Positions 5,587 to 9,331 of a DNA stretch of 9,331 nt are shown here, piece by piece. The translations under genes were made by a program, and so were the position numbers. How positions within the stretch are numbered: position 1 is the stretch's first letter; every line of letters starts with the position of its first letter. The notes beneath the pieces are model-generated. The model saw only the letters and a program-made list of their open reading frames with translations. It searched no databases and was not told the origin of the DNA. Source of the stretch: Microcaldota archaeon (GTDB taxonomy: Archaea > Micrarchaeota > Micrarchaeia > Anstonellales > Anstonellaceae); contig JAKAME010000053.1 of NCBI GenBank assembly GCA_021813025.1, positions 1-9,331 on the forward strand. The letters are read 5' to 3'.

Positions 5587-6339
5587 ATGGATGAAACGCC
5601 AGCAGGGCCGAAGAATTTAGGGCAGGTGTCGATGGAGTATGTCATGCTGCTCTCCGCCCTGCTGCTCATTCTCATGATGCTGATGATCGTGTTTCTTGGC
5701 CAGTACGCGCAGCAGGGCATGGTGGCCCAGCGGGCGCTGGCCGACCATGCGCTCACCGTGCTTTCCGCGCAGGCGCAGGCGGTGTGGGTGGGCGGGCCGG
5801 GAGCAGAGCGCAAGGTGCTTATTGACCTGCCGGCATCCGTTGAATTGAACCGCAGCCGCATCAACGGCACTGTGCTTCAGCTCTACCTGCTGGGGATAGG
5901 GGACGTGTCGCAAAGCCTGCCCTTCAACGTGAGCGGGCAGTGGCCGGCGGCGGCGGGGCCGGCATACATGTCTGCCTACAACAACGGCAGCAAGGTGCTG
6001 GTCCGCCCTGCAGGCCGGCTTGTGGTCAATGTCAGCGGAATATACGCAAGCATGAGCGCTGGGGGGGCGGCGAACAACACGTCCATTTCAATCACAAACA
6101 CAGCCAACGTGAGCTACACGCTTGCACAGGTGCTCAGCTGCCCGTCCGGAGCATCCTGCGAATACAGCGGAACGAGCGGCGCGCTGGCGGCAGGGGCGCA
6201 GCAGGTGCCGGTTCTGAGCATCGAGTCGGCCCAAGCAGGCCTGAGGGCAGGCAATTTGAGCATCAGCGCCACGCCTGCGGCAGGCTCGGGCCTGCCGAAT
6301 GAAATAATCATAATTCCCATCACAATCAGGGTGGAATAG
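5587..6339 (+). CDS. class III (pilin-like) signal peptide surface protein
   Basis: Likely secreted or assembled on the cell surface after cleavage by an EppA-type prepilin peptidase. The N-terminus reads MDETPAGPKNLG then QVSMEYVMLL; the QxSxEY signature follows a G at residue 12, so cleavage is expected between residues 12 and 13. A hydrophobic helix follows (about 18-37), as in archaeal pilins. The 250-residue protein then has a beta-rich domain with nine N-x-S/T sequons (N88, N93, N114, N133, N148, N163, N164, N174, N223), suggesting N-glycosylation, and two cysteines (C185, C191) that may form a disulfide. The open frame extends far upstream but overlaps sua5 on the other strand, so I chose the ATG just before the signal peptide; a GTG at 5578 is the alternative. 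Its partner or role (pilus, anchored enzyme, S-layer accessory) is unknown. Confidence 0.85.
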   Translation: MDETPAGPKNLGQVSMEYVMLLSALLLILMMLMIVFLGQYAQQGMVAQRALADHALTVLSAQAQAVWVGGPGAERKVLIDLPASVELNRSRINGTVLQLYLLGIGDVSQSLPFNVSGQWPAAAGPAYMSAYNNGSKVLVRPAGRLVVNVSGIYASMSAGGAANNTSISITNTANVSYTLAQVLSCPSGASCEYSGTSGALAAGAQQVPVLSIESAQAGLRAGNLSISATPAAGSGLPNEIIIIPITIRVE

Positions 6340-6371
6340 GAAGAAAACGCGCAAGGATTTTGGTGGATTGC

Positions 6372-7109
6372 ATGATTCAGAAACTGAAAAGGGTGGCTTT
6401 TGCCAGCAATCCGCTCAAGGCGCACGCGCGCCGGCTGCGCGAGAGGATGGGCGCGTACCTGCGCGGCATGGGAGTGCGCGTGGTGAGCCCCCGGCGCGCG
6501 CAGGTGCTTGTCACGATAGGCGGGGACGGCACAATCCTTTACAACAAGAACCGCTACCGCCGGGCCGTGTGGGCCATAGGCTCTGACACCAGCTTCATCT
6601 GCCAGTCAAACCACAAAAGATGGAAAAAAGACATCGAGCCGCTTGTATCGGGCGGCTTTCGCACGGAGAAGAGGCTCATGCTGGCAGCAAAGCTCAATGG
6701 CAAAAGCCTGCCCGACGCCCTCAATGAGGTGGTGGTCCGCAGCCAGTACCACAGGGTGCTGGAGCTGCAGCTGACGGTTGGGCGGCGGCGCATCTTTTTC
6801 ATGGCTGACGGGCTGATTTTCTCCACCCCCACAGGCTCGTCCGCCTACGCTTATTCGGCTGGAGGGCGGGAGATGGAGCGCGCTGCGCGCGGCTACCAGG
6901 TGGTGCCCATAGCCCCCTATCGGCGCCTGTTCAAGCCCATGGTGCTGAATGAGCACGATGTGTGCCGCGTGAAGGTGGTGGGGAAGGCCAAGGCTGACGC
7001 TGTGGTGGACGGGCAGATGCACAGGCCGATAAGGGGGGGCAGCGAGCTTGTGGTGCGCGCCGCGCGGCGGGATTTTGAATTCGTGAGGCCGGCCAGAAGA
7101 AAAAGATGA
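6372..7109 (+). CDS. nadK: NAD kinase (archaeal PpnK/NadK family)
   Basis: Phosphorylates NAD to NADP in the cytoplasm. The 245-residue product has the catalytic GGDGT motif (residues 50-54), ALNEVVV (about 116-122) in place of the family's N-[DE]-V-V, and the NAD-binding loop FSTPTGSSAYAYSAGG (about 150-165). A C-terminal VVDGQ segment is also typical. Two starts are possible: a TTG at 6360 gives four more residues, but the ATG at 6372 has GGTGG (6362-6366) five bases ahead, so I prefer it. It begins 32 bases after the class III protein gene and is probably in the same transcript, although no functional link is evident. The protein is rich in Arg (several RR and RRR clusters), more than is typical. 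Confidence 0.93.
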   Translation: MIQKLKRVAFASNPLKAHARRLRERMGAYLRGMGVRVVSPRRAQVLVTIGGDGTILYNKNRYRRAVWAIGSDTSFICQSNHKRWKKDIEPLVSGGFRTEKRLMLAAKLNGKSLPDALNEVVVRSQYHRVLELQLTVGRRRIFFMADGLIFSTPTGSSAYAYSAGGREMERAARGYQVVPIAPYRRLFKPMVLNEHDVCRVKVVGKAKADAVVDGQMHRPIRGGSELVVRAARRDFEFVRPARRKR

Positions 7110-7134
7110 ATTGCCGCCCGCCTGTTTTGGACGA

Positions 7135-7455
7135 TTAGCCGCTTGATTCATGGTTCACGTTTCTGCCCATCTCGATTTTGTTGAAGTCTTCCCGCGTGAT
7201 GAGGGGGCCGTCCTTGCACATTCGGCGGCGGCCGGCGAGACCGTTCCGCGATTCGCAGGCAGTCTTGACAAGGCATTCGACACTGAGCGGGAAAGACCAG
7301 TCGCTGTTGTTGGAAACTATTCTGGCCTGGTTGTTCGCAAGGCAGACACAGACCTTGAGGCCCATGTCGGCCCATGAAAGGCGAATGTTCAAATAAGCAT
7401 AGGTTGCGCTGGAAAAAGAAAGGGAAAGCAAGAAAGAAAAAGAATTGGAAAACAA
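7135..7455 (-). CDS. possible small secreted or membrane protein, unrecognised
   Basis: This is a candidate gene only. The frame is open from 7506 to the stop at 7135, with a TTG at 7455 as the first plausible start and no ATG before residue 31. From the TTG the product is 106 residues: a Phe/Ser/Leu-rich hydrophobic N-terminus (about 1-22) that could be a signal or anchor, followed by a domain with five cysteines (CVC, then single Cys). Codon third positions in the downstream part (7135-7380) are mostly G/C, as in the core genes, which favours real coding. Against this, the hydrophobic part is encoded by a simple pyrimidine tract that could instead be a terminator, and GAGGAGG at 7470-7476 is too far (14 bases) from the TTG. 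It converges with nadK. I recognise no family. Confidence 0.35.
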   Translation of the reverse strand: MFSNSFSFLLSLSFSSATYAYLNIRLSWADMGLKVCVCLANNQARIVSNNSDWSFPLSVECLVKTACESRNGLAGRRRMCKDGPLITREDFNKIEMGRNVNHESSG

Positions 7456-7464
7456 AAAAGAAAA
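7411..7464 (-). terminator. 54-base pyrimidine-rich tract (minus strand), possible terminator
   Basis: On the plus strand nearly every base here is a purine, with many A-runs including AAAAAA; on the minus strand this is T-runs broken by C. It begins 11 bases after the stop of the minus-strand frame 7475-7876. Multiple T-runs without a hairpin are the archaeal intrinsic terminator pattern, so it may end that transcript. The same bases would encode the hydrophobic N-terminus of the candidate gene 7135-7455, and the two readings are partly exclusive. Confidence 0.4.
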
Positions 7465-7474
7465 TTCGGCCTCC

Positions 7475-7876
7475 TCAGGCTTCGTCCTCCTGCGGGGCCG
7501 CCCAGATTAGGCTGGCCGCGAGGCGCGGCCCGATGTTCTCCAAGCGCCGGCTGATGATGGCCTGAATGCGCCGGCGGATGAAACCGGGCCGTTTTCCGGC
7601 GCTGCCAGGCTCCTTTTCAGCCCCTCTTTCCTCCTGCCGCCTTGTTTGGCCGCCCATCCATTCCTCGTATTCCCACGAGCGGCCTGAGCTGATGCCGCAT
7701 TGGGAGGACGCGAGCGGCTCGGTCTTGATTTCGCCGCCCAGCATGCGGATGAGCCGGCTGCGGACAGGCCCTATACTGCGCCCTTGATTTCCTTCATTCT
7801 TCTCTTGCAGGAAGGAGACCCCTTCCCGTGCTCTTGCTGCCCATTTCAAACACCTCCCAATCGTTTTTGTTTTCAC
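7475..7876 (-). CDS. unrecognised basic protein, 5' end uncertain
   Basis: The frame is open from a GTG at 7876 to a TGA at 7475 (133 residues), with no family I can name. From about residue 36 onward the third codon positions are strongly G/C, as in the core genes. That supports coding for the C-terminal part: PVRSRLIRMLGGEIK, then SGRSWEYEEWMGGQ, then a charged linker, then a basic helical segment KRPGFIRRRIQAIISRRL. The first 35 codons look less convincing. A near-perfect Shine-Dalgarno (GGGAGGTG, 7851-7858) followed six bases later by an ATG (7842-7844) sits inside this region but in another frame, and that frame stops after 16 codons. So either the true start differs or a one-base change has disrupted the 5' part of the gene. 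No signal peptide is visible and the product is likely cytoplasmic. Confidence 0.45.
   Translation of the reverse strand: MKTKTIGRCLKWAARAREGVSFLQEKNEGNQGRSIGPVRSRLIRMLGGEIKTEPLASSQCGISSGRSWEYEEWMGGQTRRQEERGAEKEPGSAGKRPGFIRRRIQAIISRRLENIGPRLAASLIWAAPQEDEA
7842..7858 (-). promoter_or_regulatory. strong ribosome binding site plus ATG out of frame with the long ORF
   Basis: On the minus strand GGGAGGTG (7858-7851) is followed by six bases and ATG (7844-7842), a better start signal than most in the window. The frame it opens encodes 16 residues (MGSKSTGRGLLPAREE) and ends at a TGA (7796-7794) that overlaps another ATG (7797-7795) in the ATGA arrangement; that second frame encodes MKEIKGAV and stops. 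The long frame 7475-7876 is the third frame. This may be a frameshifted gene start or a translated leader. Confidence 0.5.
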
Positions 7877-8091
7877 TATGCGTTTTTCGGTGCGCCGATG
7901 AACGGCGATAGGGGTGCTGGGAGGTCGGGGCTTACGCCCCGGGCGAGAGCGGGCTGGGCGCAGAGGAAAAGAGGGATGAGCGCACGCAGGCCGGAGTCAT
8001 GAGAATGGATTGGGCGGGAAAGTTAATAAAAGAGGGTAACAGGTTGGAAAAAGGACTGGAAAGAGAATGAAAAGAATAGAATGAGGATATA
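7877..8091. other. G+C-rich intergenic stretch with two perfect hairpins
   Basis: No convincing gene lies here. It contains CGCCG-ATGAA-CGGCG (7893-7907, 5-bp stem) and CGGGGC-TTAC-GCCCCG (7926-7941, 6-bp stem). An A+T block near 8021-8031 (CTTTTATTAACTT on the minus strand) could be a promoter for a minus-strand transcript, which would carry both hairpins as a leader of about 130 bases before the frame at 7876. I checked for tRNA, RNase P, SRP and C/D-box signatures and saw none. From about 8010 the sequence becomes purine rich. Confidence 0.35.
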
Positions 8092-8109
8092 ATGTTCGTA
8101 TCCGTATTA

Positions 8110-8134
8110 GATATATTTATATATCCAATATATC
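8110..8134 (+). promoter_or_regulatory. promoter and likely operator of the winged-helix/RelE module
   Basis: GATATAT (8110-8116) and ATATATC (8119-8125) are perfect inverted arms separated by TT, and a further ATATATC (8128-8134) lies 9 bases on in direct orientation. The centre of the palindrome is about 25 bases before the ATG at 8146, the normal TATA-to-start distance. The mRNA is therefore probably leaderless, and a repressor bound to these arms would block TBP directly. This fits autoregulation by the downstream antitoxin. Confidence 0.6.
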
Positions 8135-8145
8135 TTAACATACAT

Positions 8146-8424
8146 ATGACCAAAGCTAAAGCCGTGCAAGTGCAACTCGCCCACTCACCCACCCTCAACA
8201 CAGTCCTGATGGTGGAGAAGACCCTGCAAGAGGCGCGCGAGATGGTGAAAGTGGCCGAGTTGAAAAGACGGCTGCCCAAGAAAGTGATGCACTCAACACT
8301 CCTGCAGATTCTGGATTATCTGCAGGAGAGCGGCAAGATCCTGATTACCGCCAAAGGCGTGGTGTGGGGCTATTGCCCCCCGGCCCGACTCAGGGCGCGT
8401 GTGGCGGATGGACTGGAGATTTGA
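8146..8424 (+). CDS. winged-helix antitoxin of a RelE-type module
   Basis: This 92-residue protein probably represses its own promoter and neutralises the RelE-family toxin encoded next. Residues 14-78 form a winged-helix pattern: helix NTVLMVEKTLQEA, helix KVAELKRRL with the turn PKKVMHS, recognition helix STLLQILDYLQESG, and a wing KILITAKGVVWGY. A short C-terminal tail (PPARLRARVADGLEI) could contact the toxin. The frame is open to an ATG at 8092, but that 18-residue extension is encoded by the A+T promoter sequence, so I place the start at 8146, where the TATA spacing and the change in codon use agree. No Shine-Dalgarno is present. The 60-base gap to the toxin contains a second TATA-like box. 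The family is inferred from fold pattern and context. Confidence 0.75.
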   Translation: MTKAKAVQVQLAHSPTLNTVLMVEKTLQEAREMVKVAELKRRLPKKVMHSTLLQILDYLQESGKILITAKGVVWGYCPPARLRARVADGLEI

Positions 8425-8454
8425 ATCCGGCACCGGAAAATTACCCTCAATCAG

Positions 8455-8462
8455 AATATAAA
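8455..8462 (+). promoter_or_regulatory. TATA-like box for separate transcription of the RelE toxin
   Basis: AATATAAA is centred 26 bases before the toxin ATG at 8485, and no Shine-Dalgarno precedes that ATG. This arrangement implies a second leaderless transcript for the toxin alone, inside the antitoxin-toxin gap. A short CCGG-CA-CCGG repeat (8427-8436) follows the antitoxin stop. Confidence 0.45.
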
Positions 8463-8484
8463 CAGTCGGACACGTTCATTTGAC

Positions 8485-8847
8485 ATGAACTCGCGTCAGG
8501 TTCGGGTCATGTTCGAAGGCCAGGCCAAGGTTGAATTTGCGATGCTGGAGCGCATCGTGTCTGCCCAACGGCAGGAGGGCATTCCGGCTTCCTCCGAACA
8601 GCAACTCTTGAAATCAATCAAACAAAAAGTCGGCATCATCCGCTCGATGCCGGATTATGGAGATAAAGTTCCACGCGGCCAGATTCCGAAAGGGATGGAT
8701 GCTGACAACCTGTTTGTGGTCAGGCTGACCCACTATTGGAGGATGCTCTACACGCTGCAGATGGATGAGATTTTGGTTGTTGCGTTCATTTTGAATATCG
8801 TCGACCATCCCACATACGACAAGATGTTTGGGTATCGGAAAAAGTAG
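8485..8847 (+). CDS. RelE/ParE-superfamily toxin
   Basis: Probable type II toxin of the RelE fold; RelE members cleave mRNA in the ribosome A site, while ParE members target gyrase, and the sequence does not settle which. The 120-residue product has the archaeal RelE plan. An N-terminal strand and helix pair (VRVMFEGQAKVEFAMLERI, then QQLLKSIKQKVGIIRSMPDYG) is followed by KVPRGQIPK, then the core strands NLFVVRLTHYWRMLYTL (residues 75-91, with the typical W-R-M-L-Y), ILVVAFILNIVDH (96-108) and the ending YDKMFGYRKK (111-120). The basic H-x-x-Y-D-K-x-F-G-Y tail is characteristic of archaeal members. It follows the winged-helix antitoxin by 60 bases and converges with the edge gene, whose stop is 11 bases away. 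Confidence 0.85.
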   Translation: MNSRQVRVMFEGQAKVEFAMLERIVSAQRQEGIPASSEQQLLKSIKQKVGIIRSMPDYGDKVPRGQIPKGMDADNLFVVRLTHYWRMLYTLQMDEILVVAFILNIVDHPTYDKMFGYRKK

Positions 8848-8858
8848 GATGGATTAGA

Positions 8859-9331
8859 CTAAATGTCTGATGGATTTAAAGGTGATAGTTTCTTTCCCCA
8901 GTTGGATTTGTATTCGCGGATGAGTGGTCTGAAAAGATGGATATCGCACTTCCTTTTCTTGGATTTATTGTAATACTCTGAAATCAATATTTTTATTTTG
9001 TTTTTCAACTTTTTTACTTCTTGATAATCACCAAACGGGTCCTGCTCGTAGCCGAAATAAAACCGTCTGGCTTTCTCAGACATTTTATTTGCAAGATGAT
9101 TTTCCATTACAACCAAAGCATAAGCCAAATCAAGAGTATGGTGCATTTCGTTGAAATAAGTGGTAAACTCTTCAATACTTGGTTTATCGTCGTAGATAAA
9201 CGTCCCTATTGATTGCTGAGAATAACGCGATGCGTGCGCATAAGTACTTAAATGCGCCCAAAACTTTCTAAGTTCAACTACTTTTGAACCTTTTGAGTGC
9301 AGTTCGTTTAATATTTCCCCTAATCTAGTTT
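8859..9331 (-). CDS. unrecognised helical protein, 5' end outside window
   Basis: The frame on the minus strand is open from the window edge (9329) to a TAG at 8859, at least 156 residues; an ATG at 9146 is internal and the protein clearly continues upstream. Visible parts are HSKGSKVVELRKFWAHLSTYAHAS early on, then EEFTTYFNEMHHTLDLAYALVVMENHLANKM, then a Lys-rich segment KKLKNKIKILISEYYNKSKKRK, and a basic C-terminus. It appears all-helical and soluble, with no signal peptide in the visible part. Codons are strongly A/T-ending, unlike sua5 or nadK, so this is probably accessory DNA. The WxHLSxYxHAS pattern resembles segments seen in helical proteins of mobile or defence loci, but I cannot assign a family. 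It lies tail to tail with the RelE toxin. Confidence 0.65.
   Translation of the reverse strand, partial: TRLGEILNELHSKGSKVVELRKFWAHLSTYAHASRYSQQSIGTFIYDDKPSIEEFTTYFNEMHHTLDLAYALVVMENHLANKMSEKARRFYFGYEQDPFGDYQEVKKLKNKIKILISEYYNKSKKRKCDIHLFRPLIREYKSNWGKKLSPLNPSDI

Noticed and set aside
7150..7377. 75-codon plus-strand frame after nadK
   Set aside because: No Shine-Dalgarno or family resemblance; the minus-strand frame over the same bases has better codon bias and a plausible signal sequence, though neither is proven.
7700..8002. Plus-strand open frame across the hairpin region
   Set aside because: Composition-driven: Pro/Arg/Gly-rich, no ribosome binding site and no coding periodicity.
7877..8010. 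Possible RNase P, SRP or C/D-box RNA in the G+C-rich gap
   Set aside because: The conserved RNase P and SRP core sequences and paired C (RUGAUGA) and D (CUGA) boxes are not present; only isolated GATGA-like fragments occur.
8092..8145. Upstream start (ATG at 8092) for the winged-helix antitoxin
   Set aside because: The extra 18 residues come from the A+T-rich palindromic promoter; the ATG at 8146 has correct TATA spacing.
8512..8525. T-loop-like GTTCGAAGGCC suggesting a tRNA
   Set aside because: It lies within the RelE-family toxin frame and has no matching acceptor or anticodon stems nearby.
1..9331. CRISPR array, insertion sequence or integrase
   Set aside because: No regularly spaced long repeats, transposase or recombinase motifs, or terminal inverted repeats were seen on either strand.

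Overview
The window looks like chromosomal DNA from an archaeon. The evidence is an Orc1/Cdc6 replication initiator, an archaeal-type SepF, a class III (pilin-type QxSxEY) signal peptide protein, an Mtq2/HemK-like methyltransferase with the VYxPSDDT motif, a small archaeal-style NAD kinase, TATA-like boxes placed 25-27 bases before start codons, and strong Shine-Dalgarno sequences on some genes only. The core genes are G+C rich with mostly G/C third codon positions. A DPANN lineage (Diapherotrites or Micrarchaeota-like) is a reasonable guess from the compact genes and the class III protein, but the window does not prove it.

Layout: (1) 1-1804 is a replication and division locus. cdc6 (minus, running off the left edge) and sepF (plus) diverge from a 139-base spacer that holds an A+T-rich core and a G+C-rich hairpin, a candidate origin. 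(2) 1805-2809 is an A+T-rich, probably acquired cassette: an 18-cysteine lipoprotein starting on the base after the sepF stop, then a 62-residue basic coiled-coil protein. (3) 2874-3503 is a minus-strand toxin-antitoxin pair (ribbon-helix-helix antitoxin, MazF/PemK toxin) with four ATTAAA repeats about one helical turn apart at its promoter. (4) 3553-5532 is a tight minus-strand operon for translation quality: Sua5/YrdC (t6A37 of tRNA), Mtq2-like release-factor methyltransferase, and a TrmJ/SpoU-type RNA methyltransferase. (5) 5587-7109 on the plus strand encodes a class III signal peptide surface protein and NAD kinase.

(6) 7110-8091 is poorly explained. It has two unrecognised minus-strand reading frames, a long purine/pyrimidine-skewed tract, a strong ribosome binding site that points to a frame other than the long one, and a G+C-rich gap with two perfect hairpins. 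(7) 8110-8847 is a second toxin-antitoxin pair, winged-helix antitoxin plus RelE-family toxin, both apparently made from leaderless transcripts. (8) 8859-9331 is the 3' part of an A+T-rich, unrecognised helical protein on the minus strand that runs off the right edge.

The housekeeping blocks (replication/division, translation fidelity, NADP supply) are interleaved with accessory blocks (lipoprotein cassette, two toxin-antitoxin modules, edge protein) that differ from them in base composition. I do not see a clear new multi-gene system. The best leads are the lipoprotein cassette, the phased operator of the first toxin-antitoxin module, and the unexplained 7.1-8.1 kb stretch.
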